From: Myxococcaceae bacterium
GTDB lineage: Bacteria > Myxococcota > Myxococcia > Myxococcales > Myxococcaceae
Assembly (NCBI GenBank): GCA_022842905.1
Contig: JALHOS010000012.1
Span: forward strand, 1 to 43,941
DNA: 43,941 bases
Direction of reading: 5' to 3'
This document shows positions 6,727-16,127 of the stretch, piece after piece. A program made the position numbers and the translations under genes. The notes beneath the pieces are model-generated. The model did no database searches. It saw only the letters and a program-made list of their open reading frames with translations, and was not told the DNA's origin. How positions within the stretch are numbered: position 1 is the stretch's first letter; each line of letters begins with the position of its first letter.

Positions 6727-9131
6727 GGGCACTGCGAGAAGGTGCACGGATCGCACAGCGCGTCGATGCGGAGCGACGACCCCTCGCAGCCAATCGGCCC
6801 GCCGCACCCTTGGGTCATGGCACAGCTGAAGCTGCTGGTGCCCGCGCCGTCGTTGGTCGTGATGCTGTAGGGGCCGCCGCCAGAGAAGTAGGTGATGGAG
6901 CAGCCCCGGACCTTGTAGCCGGCCGGACAGCTCCCGCTGAATGGCGTCGTGTAAGGGTTCGCCTGCCCGCATCCGAGGCAGCAGCAGTGGCCGTTGGAGT
7001 TCCCCGGAATCCGCACGGTGCCGCAGTTGAGGTTCACGACGTTGTTGAGGTCACCGCAGTCGGCCCCGGCCCCGTTGCAGCTGAACGCGTCACGAATGGT
7101 GATGCCCAGGAAGGTCGAAGAGTACAGCGGGCCCGAGCCGCCCACGCAGGCGCTGAAGGACGACCCCGCGCAGTACCCGTCGGAGTCCGCGTCATTTCGC
7201 ACGTTGACGAGTTTGTAGCGATCGTTCCGGCCGTCGTCACAGTCGTCCCCGGACGAGCAGCTGGTGCGCCAGCCGGGGTCCGGCGAGTTCCCGGCGCATT
7301 GATTCGTCGCACTGCCGGTACAGTACGTATCGCCGTCGGAGTCGCGCCTGACGCTCAGGGTCTGGAACCGCGCGGCGTCACCGTCGTTGCAGTCATCGCT
7401 GCCGACGCAGCCGCTGGGCAGGCGCCGCCCCGCGTTGGGGGAAGCCCCAGAGCACTCGTTCAGCGCCGCGCCGACACACCGCGTGTCGCCGTCTGCGTCA
7501 GCGCGCACCGAGAGCAGCTGGTAGCGCACTGGGTCCCCGTCGTTGCAGTCGTCCGACGCGGCGCAGGTGGTCGCCAGCCGAGTCCCTGGGTTCGGCCCCG
7601 CGCCTACACACGCGACGTTGGACGCGCCGACGCACCGCGTGTCGCCGTCCGCGTCGCTGCGGACCGTCAGCCGCTGGTAGCGCGCCGCGCTGGTGTCGTC
7701 ACAGTCGTCCGCCGCGTTGCATGCCGTGGCCAGCCGCGCGCCCGTGTTGGGGACGGCGCCGGAGCACTCGCTGCGCGTCGCGTTGACGCAGCGCCCGTCG
7801 CTGTCGGCGTCGGTGCGCACGGAGAGCAACTGAAAGCGCGCGGAGTTCGAGTCGTCGCAGTCGCCCAGCGCTCCGCCGTCGAGCGCGGCGGTGGGGGCCA
7901 CGTAGCCTGCGGGGCAGTTCCCGAAGGACGGCCGCCCCACGTCTGGGCAGAGCATGACGGTGCCTGCGTCGCGCGCGGCGTACCGGTCGCCGTCGGCGTC
8001 CGACAGGCAGGACACGAAGGTCCCCTCGTCGGTGGTCCCGTCGCAGTCGTCGTCGACGCCGTTGCACACCTCCGTCCCCGCGTCCGCAGGCACCGCGTCG
8101 CACGACGGCTGGCCCTGCTGGCACGTCAGCGTGCCCTGCCGCCGACACGCGCCGGTGCCGGACTGGCAGGAGCCACCCAGCGTCACGCAGCGGCTCCCGC
8201 AGACGGTCTGGCCTCCGGGGCAGTTGCAGCTCCCCGTACAGAGCTGGCCCTCGACGGCCGCGCAGAGCGAGCCGCCGTCCGTCGGCGCGTTGTCGACGAC
8301 GGTGTCGCAGTCGTCGTCCATGCCGTTGCACAGCTCGGCGCTGCCTTGCACCGAGCAGCTGCCCCACTCCGAGCCGCCGACCGTCATCTGGCAGGTCTGC
8401 GTTCCGCGGGAGCCACAGCACGGCTGCGTCGAGCCGACCGCTGGACAGCTGCAGCCTTCATTCTGGGTGCCGTTACAGTTCTCGTCCCGCTGCTGCGCGT
8501 CGCACAGCTCGCTGGCCCCGGGGTTGATGTTCCGGCCCAGCCCAGCCGTGTCGTTGCAGTCGTCGTTCGAGGGCGCGGTGCCCGCAGGCGCGTTGCACGC
8601 CTGCCGCGGCTCACCGACTGAGGCGCCGAAGCCGTCGCCGTCCTGGTCGGGGTAGAACGTGCGCAGCACGCCTTCGTCCGTCATGCCGTCACAGTCGTCG
8701 TCGCGGCCGTTGCATGCCTCCTCCGTCGGCTCGACGGCCTCGGGGCAGGCCGCTTCCCAGGCCCCGGCGATGCAGCGCTGGGTCCCCTTCCGGCAGACGC
8801 CGACCATGTCCTTGTCCACCGGGCCGCACGGGCGCGTCTCGCCCGCGCCGCAGTCACCGCGCTGGCACTGGTAACAACCATCACCCGCGGTCGTGTTGCC
8901 GTCGTCGCAGCCTTCACCTGGATCGACGCGGCCGTTGCCGCAGCCGACGGTGTCTGCCGCGACGCAGCGGCACACCTGGCGGCCGTCTTCTTGGCCCACG
9001 CTCGGCACCAGCGGGTCCGGACAGGCTCCGGAGGCCGAGCAGAGGCCGTTCTGCAGCGCGACGCCGTCGTTACACGTGGCGAGCACCGCTGCCGAGACGA
9101 CGACGAGACCCCACGAGCGAAAGCCGAGCAT
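6723..9131 (-). CDS. MopE-like cysteine-rich, Asp-rich repeat lipoprotein
   Basis: An 802-residue secreted protein. The N-terminus has a hydrophobic run and a lipobox (VLATC, Cys20). Residues about 63-89 (CGNGRVDPGEGCDDGNT...) match the Myxococcus cysteine-rich repeat (DUF4215-type). Metal-binding motifs of the MopE type (CNGxDDDCDG) follow near residues 140, 268 and 356, plus a DQDGDG stretch. From about residue 424 comes a block of five ~52-residue repeats, then a unique Cys-rich C-terminus. Known MopE-like proteins are surface or secreted metal-binding proteins. A calcium- or metal-bound surface role here is inference. The start at 9131 was chosen for its signal peptide; the open frame continues to 9551 without signal-like sequence. 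Confidence 0.85.
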   Translation of the reverse strand: MLGFRSWGLVVVSAAVLATCNDGVALQNGLCSASGACPDPLVPSVGQEDGRQVCRCVAADTVGCGNGRVDPGEGCDDGNTTAGDGCYQCQRGDCGAGETRPCGPVDKDMVGVCRKGTQRCIAGAWEAACPEAVEPTEEACNGRDDDCDGMTDEGVLRTFYPDQDGDGFGASVGEPRQACNAPAGTAPSNDDCNDTAGLGRNINPGASELCDAQQRDENCNGTQNEGCSCPAVGSTQPCCGSRGTQTCQMTVGGSEWGSCSVQGSAELCNGMDDDCDTVVDNAPTDGGSLCAAVEGQLCTGSCNCPGGQTVCGSRCVTLGGSCQSGTGACRRQGTLTCQQGQPSCDAVPADAGTEVCNGVDDDCDGTTDEGTFVSCLSDADGDRYAARDAGTVMLCPDVGRPSFGNCPAGYVAPTAALDGGALGDCDDSNSARFQLLSVRTDADSDGRCVNATRSECSGAVPNTGARLATACNAADDCDDTSAARYQRLTVRSDADGDTRCVGASNVACVGAGPNPGTRLATTCAASDDCNDGDPVRYQLLSVRADADGDTRCVGAALNECSGASPNAGRRLPSGCVGSDDCNDGDAARFQTLSVRRDSDGDTYCTGSATNQCAGNSPDPGWRTSCSSGDDCDDGRNDRYKLVNVRNDADSDGYCAGSSFSACVGGSGPLYSSTFLGITIRDAFSCNGAGADCGDLNNVVNLNCGTVRIPGNSNGHCCCLGCGQANPYTTPFSGSCPAGYKVRGCSITYFSGGGPYSITTNDGAGTSSFSCAMTQGCGGPIGCEGSSLRIDALCDPCTFSQCP
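7094..7864 (-). repeat. five ~156-bp in-frame tandem repeats in the MopE-like gene
   Basis: Each unit encodes about 52 residues: DCxD, then ARxQxLSVRxDADxDxRC, then a short Cys-containing turn and NxGxRLxxxC. Unit starts at residues 424, 476, 528, 580 and 630 give periods of 52, 52, 52 and 50. The last unit diverges after DADSDGYC. The units differ enough that the array looks old rather than recently expanded. Confidence 0.8.
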
Positions 9132-9222
9132 GACGGACGGCTCTAGCGGAGGCGGACTCCGCGGGACAAGGGCCCTCGCCCTGCCGACGCTCGACCGCAG
9201 CAGCGCCAACGCCTCGCTCTGG

Positions 9223-9765
9223 TCACCGGCACCCGACGAGGCGCGCGACGTCGTAGCGGCGCTGCACGGTGCGCACGGGCCGGGTGCTGAGGAACACCGG
9301 CAGCCGCGGCCCGGGCGGTAGCCGCTCGAGACAGTCGCCCGCGGGTTCTTCGATCGTGGCGGTGACCTGTCCGACCAGCTCGACGCGGAGCAGCTCGCCG
9401 GATCGCTTCCGTGCGTAGACGACGGTGGCCTCGCCGCTGGAGCCGCGCTGCTGCCAGTCGATGGTGACTGGACCCGTCGCCGAGACGAGCGCGCCGGTCT
9501 TGGCGAAGGCGCGGCGCGCGGGCACGTCCACCACCGCGGAGGTGCCGTCACAGAGCGCCAGCGTGAGTGGCGGCGCGTCGTCGCCGCAGGACTCGAAGCC
9601 CAGCGGGGTCGGGCTGCAGCTCAGCGGCGCGGCGTCTTCCTCGGCGAGGACCTGATCGAGCGCCGCGGTGAAGCTGCGGGCGTTCTGCTCCTTGGCCGCG
9701 GCCAACCGCGCGTGGGCACAGCCGAGGCCCAGCCAGAGCGTTCCCCACAGAGCGAAGCGGAGCAT
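9223..9765 (-). CDS. hypothetical lipoprotein
   Basis: A 180-residue protein of unknown function. The N-terminus MLRFALWGTLWLGLGCAHA is a signal peptide with a lipobox ending GLGC, so the mature protein should start at Cys16 and sit in a membrane. Two further Cys pairs (PLSCSP/FESCGD and LALCDG/GDCLER) could form disulfides. The rest looks like a beta-rich domain with no family I recognise. It lies between the barrel-candidate gene upstream (85-bp gap) and the MopE-like gene downstream (91-bp gap), all on the - strand, so they may share transcription. The start at 9765 is set by the signal peptide; a long upstream extension of this frame is an artefact of GC-rich overlap. Confidence 0.65.
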   Translation of the reverse strand: MLRFALWGTLWLGLGCAHARLAAAKEQNARSFTAALDQVLAEEDAAPLSCSPTPLGFESCGDDAPPLTLALCDGTSAVVDVPARRAFAKTGALVSATGPVTIDWQQRGSSGEATVVYARKRSGELLRVELVGQVTATIEEPAGDCLERLPPGPRLPVFLSTRPVRTVQRRYDVARLVGCR

Positions 9766-9850
9766 GCGCGCACCGTCCGCCGAGCCGGGCCGAGCGTCAA
9801 GCACACCTCGCGTGGATCCGGAGCGCTGGCGAACTCGCCCAACTCCCGCT

Positions 9851-11425
9851 CTAGAAAAGCTCCCAGCGCACGCCGAGCGCGAGCCGGTCGTTGCGATCGA
9901 AGTAGCCGAACGGCGACAGCGGCGGTCCGGCGAACAGCTCGCCTGCAAGCCAGATCGAGAGCCGCTCGACGGGCCGGTACGACACTTTGGGCGCCAGGGC
10001 GAAGCTGCGCTGAATGAGTTCCACCCCACCGCGCAGCGACAGCTCGAGCTTGGAGTCGAACAGCCGGTACCCGACGGTGGCCATGACGAGGTGCATCCAC
10101 GCGATTCGCTCGACGCCGCGGGACGTGCCGGGCTCGAGCAGCGCGATCTGCGCGTTGGGGGCGACCCCAAACACGGCCAGCCCCACGTAGCTGACGGCGT
10201 AGAGCAGCGGCGAGTCTTCGGCCTGCGACGCGCCGAGCACCCAGCTCAGCGAGCTGTGGTCCAGTGGGCCGCCGGTGATGTCCATGAACGTCTGCCGCGG
10301 AGACACCGTCACGTCGACGTCGGCCTGCACCGGCCCGATGAGCCACGACGCTTCGAGCGAGAACAGGTGCGTGCGCGCGTAGGTGCCCTCGAAGAGCGCC
10401 TCGCCGGCCTGGAGCCGGTTGCCGACGGACGCGGCGAGGGCGGCGTCGACGGGCTTGCCGTCGGACTGCGCGCGCAAGAGCCGGGAAAGCTCGGGGTCGA
10501 GCTTCACTCGCGGGAGCTTCTCGTTCATCCACACCCAGCTGGCGCCGAGCTTGAGCTTGCCCGTGCTGCGCAACCGCAGCGCGACGTCACCCAAGAACGC
10601 GGGCGGGCGGGCCGTCTCGAGGAAGCGCTCTTGGCCGAAATCCTCGACGGACGGCTCGACGCGGCGGTTGTCCAGCGCGTTGCCGAGCGCGGGCTGCACC
10701 AGGCTCTCGTCCTGGCCGAAGAGAAAGAAGCGGTGCGGAGTGAAGAAGGGGACGTACGCGGCCAGCCACTCGACTGGGCCCAGTTCCCCTTGAGCGCGCA
10801 CGGCGAAGACCGGCAGCAGCGCGTCGTCGGGCTCGACCGAGAGGACTGACTCGCGCAGGTCTCGCGGGTTGAGCGCGTCGGCGCCGGCGAACCCCGCGTT
10901 GGCGCCGAGGGCCACGCGCTGGTTACCGACGCGAAGGTCGACGTGCGGCGTGTAGAGATCGACGAAGGCGTCACCCAACAGCGGTTCGAAGAAGGCCTTG
11001 GTGCGGCCGAAGTCGCGCGTCGCCGCGGCCCGAGCTTGGGCGCGGGCCTCGAGCATGACGCGCACCCGCTCGGACACCTTCACGTCCGCGGCGATTCGGG
11101 CGCGCAGCCGCCCTTCGAGAATGTTCTCGGCCAGCGCGACGCCGGGCGGTGAATCGAAGCCCAGGTCCACCGCGCCTTCCGCCTGGACGAAGCCGGACAG
11201 GCGAACGTCGAGCTGGGACGACGGCGCAGTGAAGCGCTCGAGCTCGGGGAGCGCTCCTCCATCGCTCGACGGCGCCACCACCTCCTCGAAGGACTCGAGG
11301 CCGCCGAAGGGCTCGAGCGCGGGGCCGGCGTCAACTCCAGCGTCCAGGTCGCCCGCGTCGGTGGGCTGAGCGAGGAGCGCGGCGGCGAGGAGCGGGAGGA
11401 CGGACATGAGCGGCGCCGACTGCAT
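9851..11425 (-). CDS. putative outer-membrane beta-barrel protein
   Basis: A 524-residue exported protein. A signal peptide (SVLPLLAAALLAQ) is followed by an Asp/Ala/Gly-rich spacer. A long region of alternating hydrophobic strands follows, starting LDVRLSGFVQAEGAVDLGF, with tyrosines and aromatics at strand ends and a final LALGVRWELF. A C-terminal aromatic (F) after alternating residues is the usual signature of an outer-membrane barrel. The pattern resembles DUF1302-like or porin-type proteins often found beside LolA-like sorting proteins and RND exporters; no exporter gene is present here. The ATG at 11407 (MSVLPLL) is an equally good start. The gene directly upstream encodes a LolA-like protein, which supports an envelope role. 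Confidence 0.7.
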   Translation of the reverse strand: MQSAPLMSVLPLLAAALLAQPTDAGDLDAGVDAGPALEPFGGLESFEEVVAPSSDGGALPELERFTAPSSQLDVRLSGFVQAEGAVDLGFDSPPGVALAENILEGRLRARIAADVKVSERVRVMLEARAQARAAATRDFGRTKAFFEPLLGDAFVDLYTPHVDLRVGNQRVALGANAGFAGADALNPRDLRESVLSVEPDDALLPVFAVRAQGELGPVEWLAAYVPFFTPHRFFLFGQDESLVQPALGNALDNRRVEPSVEDFGQERFLETARPPAFLGDVALRLRSTGKLKLGASWVWMNEKLPRVKLDPELSRLLRAQSDGKPVDAALAASVGNRLQAGEALFEGTYARTHLFSLEASWLIGPVQADVDVTVSPRQTFMDITGGPLDHSSLSWVLGASQAEDSPLLYAVSYVGLAVFGVAPNAQIALLEPGTSRGVERIAWMHLVMATVGYRLFDSKLELSLRGGVELIQRSFALAPKVSYRPVERLSIWLAGELFAGPPLSPFGYFDRNDRLALGVRWELF

Positions 11426-11462
11426 AGCGCGGCTCAGAGGAGAATCACCTCCGCGGACGCGC

Positions 11463-12227
11463 CTACCCGCGCTCCAGCGCCCGCTCGGTGAACTCCTCTT
11501 CCCCCAGCGTCGACTCTTCGAGCTTGAGCACCGTCAGCGTCGTCTTCGACCCCGTCTTCACGTTCTCCATGGTCGACTCGGCGGCGATCGCCCGGTCCTT
11601 GAACGCCTTGAGTTTCACCGTCCGGTACTTCTTGTACGGCTGGCCTTCTTTGTCGGCGTAGTCCACGCGCAGCGGCACGAACGTCTGCGTGTCGACCCAC
11701 AGCGCGACCTTGCCGTACGGCGAGTCGGCCTGGCCTTGGCCTTCGAGCACGTAGCAGTCGCGTCCGTCGACCTTCTCGGTGCCCTTGAGGCTCACGCCGT
11801 CGTCACTCGCGCCGGTGCTGACGATGTCGGCGTACGAGAAGTCGGTGTCCATGAACGCCTTGCCGCGGTCGGCCTTCGCCACCTTGCGTACGCGCTTGAG
11901 CTTGGGGAGGTACAGGCTGACGTCGTCACCCTCGCCAGGCTTCCCTTCCACCGTCAGCACGGCCACGCCCGCGACGCCGACCGGCGCCGAGAAGCGCGCC
12001 AGCGCGTGCTGCTTGCCGTTGATGGAGCGCGCCGTGGTCATCAGCAGCTGCTCCTTGGCCTTGTCACCGACGGCGGTGACGAGCTTGAGCTCGGCCCTGA
12101 GCCCTACGAGGTTGAGCGCGCCACGCTCCTTCGCCTTCTGGAGGACTTCCTTGGCCGTGGGGCCGTCGGCGAAGGCCGCCGAAGCGCAGAGGGCACTGAC
12201 GAGGACGAAGAGCGAACGAAGGGGCAT
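11463..12227 (-). CDS. outer membrane lipoprotein-sorting protein (LolA-like fold)
   Basis: A 254-residue periplasmic protein. A signal peptide (MPLRSLFVLVSALCASAAFA) is followed by a LolA-like half-barrel pattern, with KQHALARFSAPVGVAGVAVLTVEG, VSLYLPKLKRVRKVA, DTDFSYADIVST and DYADKEGQPYKKYRTVKL. These are hallmarks of the LolA-like 'outer membrane lipoprotein-sorting protein' family, usually coupled to RND-type exporters and barrels rather than to LolCDE. The barrel candidate lies 37 bp downstream on the same strand, so the two are probably co-transcribed and functionally linked. The start at 12227 was preferred to 12248 because it opens the signal peptide. The cargo is unknown. Confidence 0.8.
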   Translation of the reverse strand: MPLRSLFVLVSALCASAAFADGPTAKEVLQKAKERGALNLVGLRAELKLVTAVGDKAKEQLLMTTARSINGKQHALARFSAPVGVAGVAVLTVEGKPGEGDDVSLYLPKLKRVRKVAKADRGKAFMDTDFSYADIVSTGASDDGVSLKGTEKVDGRDCYVLEGQGQADSPYGKVALWVDTQTFVPLRVDYADKEGQPYKKYRTVKLKAFKDRAIAAESTMENVKTGSKTTLTVLKLEESTLGEEEFTERALERG

Positions 12228-12276
12228 GGCGGGTGAGGTCCTTACCACCGCCTGACGTGGGCAGCCCGCCGGCTCT

Positions 12277-13371
<1,095 letters not shown>

Positions 13372-13382
13372 GGACCGGGACA

Positions 13383-13658
13383 ATGCCTGAACAGGACGAA
13401 AAGGTGAGCGACGGGAAGCGGCGATCGTCCCTGGGGCGCGCGCTCGGCCTGTCCGTCGTCATGGCGTGCTTCGGCGCCGGCGTCCTGCTGTCCGCGCTGG
13501 CCTTCCAGTCCACCCACGTCGACTGCTCCGCCCTGTCCACCGAAGAGTGCACCTTCACCCGCCAGACCGGCGCCGAGGTCGCCCGGCTTCAGTGGCTCTC
13601 GGCCTTGGGCGCGCTGCTCGTCGGCGGCGGGGCGCTGGTGTGGCTGCGCGAGCGCTGA
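13383..13658 (+). CDS. small two-helix membrane protein
   Basis: A 91-residue protein of unknown function. A short basic N-terminus (SDGKRRSSLGRA) is followed by a hydrophobic helix (LGLSVVMACFGAGVLLSALAF). A 30-residue loop with two cysteines (DCSALSTEECTF) follows, and then a second helix (LQWLSALGALLVGGGALVWL). The Cys pair probably faces the periplasm. It is divergent from the glycosyltransferase gene, 11 bp away, and lies 88 bp upstream of the ligase gene, so it could be transcribed with either promoter region. Confidence 0.6.
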   Translation: MPEQDEKVSDGKRRSSLGRALGLSVVMACFGAGVLLSALAFQSTHVDCSALSTEECTFTRQTGAEVARLQWLSALGALLVGGGALVWLRER

Positions 13659-13746
13659 AAGCCGCTTCTTTTCACCCGAGCCGCGTGGCACCGTGCGCGG
13701 CCGTCTTCCCGGTCCGTCACGCGCCACCCCCGCACAAGGCCTCGCC

Positions 13747-15309
13747 ATGTCGCTCGACCCCTTTGCGCTGCCCGAAGCCCTCAACCTCACCGACTTCTTC
13801 CTGTACCGCACCGCCAAGGAGCGCCCCAACGCGCCGGCGATCTTCTTCGAAGAGCAGACCGTCACCTACGCGCAGCTCGTCGAGCAGGTGGAGCGCGCCA
13901 GCGCCGTGTTCAGAGGCCTGGGTCTCGAGCCCGAGCAGCGTGTGCTGCTCATGCTGCCCGACGTGCCCCAGTTCGCGTCGGCGTGGTTCGCCACGGTGAA
14001 GATCGGCGGCACGGTCAGCGCCGTGAACCCCGGCCTCAAGCCCGAGGAGGTCGAGTACTACCTCAACTACACCCGCGCGAAGCTCACCGTCACCGACGCG
14101 GAGACCGCCGCCACCATCGACGCGCTGCGCCCCAAGCTGCCGCACCTGCGCCACGTGCTCGTCGTCGGCGGCTCGCCGGGCCGGCACCTGTCCTACGACG
14201 CCGAGCTCAACCGCACCGCGCCGGACCCCACCTTCTTCCCCACCCACCGCGACGACGTCTGCGTGTGGCTGTACACGTCAGGCTCCACGGGGTTCCCCAA
14301 GGCCGCCGTGCACAAGCAGCACGACTTCGTCTTCAACGCGCTCACCTTCGCGACCGACGTGCTCCAGTACCGCCCCACCGACGTCTGCCTGTCCGTCCCC
14401 CGCCTCGCCTTCGGCTACGCGCTGGGCACCAACCTGCTCTTCCCCCTCATGGCTGGCGGCGCGACGGCGCTGTTCAAGGAGAAGCCCACGCCCGAGAAGC
14501 TCTTCGCGATGGTGCAGAAGCACCGGCCCACGCTGCTGACCGCCGTGCCCACGTCTCTGAACGGCCTGCTCAACGCGCCGGGGCTGGCGGACGCCGACCT
14601 GAGCAGCCTGCGGCTCACCGTGAGCGCGGGTGAAGCGCTGCCCGCAGAGCTGTACCAGCGCTGGAAGCAGCGCACCGGCGTGGAGATCCTCGACGGCATC
14701 GGGTCCGCGGAGATGTTCCACATCTTCATCACCAACCGGCTGGGCGACGTGAAGCTGGGCAGCCTCGGCAAGGTGGTGCGCGGCTACGAGGCGAAGATCT
14801 GCGACGACGCCGGCCGAGAGCTGCCGCGGGGCGACGTCGGCACGTTGTGGATCCGCGGCGACTCCATGGCGCTCGAGTACTGGCAGAACCACGAGAAGTC
14901 GAAGAGCACCTTCCGCGGCGACTGGTGTGTGTCGGCCGACAAGTTCCAGCAGGACGACGACGGCTACTTCTATTTCTGCGGCCGCGGCGACGACATGCTC
15001 AAGGTCGGCGGGAAGTGGCTCTCGCCGGTCGAAGTCGAGAACGTGCTCCTCCAGCACCCGGCCGTGCGCGAAGCCGCCGTCGTGGGCTTCAAGGACAAGG
15101 ACGGCCTGGACAAGCCCAAGGCCTTCGTCGCGCTGCACCCAGGCCACGCCGCGTCGGACTCACTCGCCGAGGCGCTGCAGGCGCACGTCCGCGGCAAGCT
15201 CGAGCCGTACAAGGCCCCGAGGCAGGTCCGCTTCGTGGCCGCCCTGCCACGCTCGGATCGCGGCAAGGTACTCAAGACCGCGCTCCGCGACGACGAGGGC
15301 GCCGCGTCG
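13747..15309 (+). CDS. benzoate-CoA ligase family protein
   Basis: About 521 residues, full length for the family. It adenylates an aromatic or related carboxylate and transfers it to CoA. The AMP-binding P-loop TSGSTGFPK is at about 177-185. The benzoate-ligase-type segment DGIGSAEMFHIFITNR comes next, then the hinge region YFYFCGRGDDMLKVGGKWLSP, and the C-terminal catalytic Lys in RSDRGKVLK (about 507). The overall pattern fits the BCL/4-hydroxybenzoate-CoA ligase group better than acetyl-CoA synthetases. The start at 13747 (MSLDPFALPEAL) matches family N-termini; the frame could extend to a GTG at 13693. The stop codon (15310-15312) overlaps the creatininase ATG by one base, so translation is probably coupled. 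The true substrate is untested. Confidence 0.85.
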
Positions 15310-15311
15310 TG

Positions 15312-16058
15312 ATGTTCGACGCCGCCACCCTGCCGTGGCCCCGCATCGACGCGCTCGCCAAGGCCGGCGCGATCGCCCTGCTGCCCGTCGGGTCGACCGA
15401 AGCCCACGGCCCCCACCTGCCGCTCAACGTCGACGTGGTGCTGGCCCAGGAAGTCTGCAAGCGCAGCAGCGCGAAGCTGGGCGTCGACACCGTCGTCTTC
15501 CCGCCGCTGACCTACTCGCTGACCGACTTCGCGGCGCCCTTCGCTGGCACCGTGAGCTTGAGCGCACAGACGGCCAAGGACCTCCTCGTCGGCGTGCTCC
15601 GGGGCATCGCCCGCGGCGGCTTCACCCAGCTGGCCGTCGTCAACCACCACCTGGAGCCCGCCCACTTCGCGCTGGTCCACGCGGCTGCGAAGGAAGCGAA
15701 TGCGAGCGGGGCCTTTCGCGTGGTGGTGCCGGATCACCGCCGCAAGCCCACCGGCCCGCTGCTGGGCGACGAGTTCATGCACGGCGGCAGCCACGCCGGC
15801 TGGTACGAGACGGCGCTCATGCTCGCCGCGGCCCCGCAGCTCGTCGACGACGCGGCGCGCCTGGCGCTGCCCGACAACCCGGTCGACTTGCCCGCCGTCA
15901 TCAAGGGTGGCGCCACCGACTTTCACCAATGCGGAGGGCCGCTCGCGTACTTCGGCAGCCCCGCGCGGGCGACCGCCGCCGACGGAGAACGGCTGTTCGA
16001 AGTGCTGGTGGAAGCCACCGTGCAGGCCCTTCAAACCGGCTTCCGAGCCACGCCGTAG
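15312..16058 (+). CDS. creatininase family amidohydrolase
   Basis: A 248-residue member of the creatininase (creatinine amidohydrolase/MftE-like) fold. The metal-binding start of the family is present as LLPVGSTEAHGPHLPLNVD (Glu30, His32, Asp41). The later metal and active-site region reads VVNHHLEPAH, and GSHAGWYETALM supplies the conserved His and Glu. Members hydrolyse cyclic amides or C-terminal peptides. Here it follows the CoA ligase with a one-base stop/start overlap (TGATG), so it should act with that enzyme. The usual NGHGGN motif is replaced by NHHLEPAH, which may reflect a different substrate. A LysR gene follows on the same strand. Confidence 0.8.
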   Translation: MFDAATLPWPRIDALAKAGAIALLPVGSTEAHGPHLPLNVDVVLAQEVCKRSSAKLGVDTVVFPPLTYSLTDFAAPFAGTVSLSAQTAKDLLVGVLRGIARGGFTQLAVVNHHLEPAHFALVHAAAKEANASGAFRVVVPDHRRKPTGPLLGDEFMHGGSHAGWYETALMLAAAPQLVDDAARLALPDNPVDLPAVIKGGATDFHQCGGPLAYFGSPARATAADGERLFEVLVEATVQALQTGFRATP

Positions 16059-16068
16059 CGGAACGCTT

Positions 16069-16087
16069 TGCTTGCAGGTTCCAAGCA
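16069..16087. promoter_or_regulatory. candidate LysR-type operator (T-N11-A dyad)
   Basis: The dyad TGCTTG-CAGGTTC-CAAGCA is a perfect 6-bp inverted repeat with a 7-bp spacer, and it contains the T-N11-A core (T16072, A16084) expected of LysR-type sites. It lies 40 bp upstream of the LysR start codon, where autoregulation is usual. It was found by eye only; binding is not shown. Confidence 0.5.
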
Positions 16088-16127
16088 GCGTCACTAATCA
16101 ACGCCACCTTCAGAACGAGGGTCCCTG

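Noticed and set aside
6810-8621. A 603-residue + strand frame opposite the MopE-like gene.
   Set aside because: It is an Arg/Ala/Val-rich shadow of the tandem-repeat coding region, with no signal peptide or family pattern.
9223-10170. The long upstream extension of the small lipoprotein frame (to 10170).
   Set aside because: It overlaps the neighbouring barrel-candidate gene and lacks any signal; the lipoprotein start at 9765 is clearly better.
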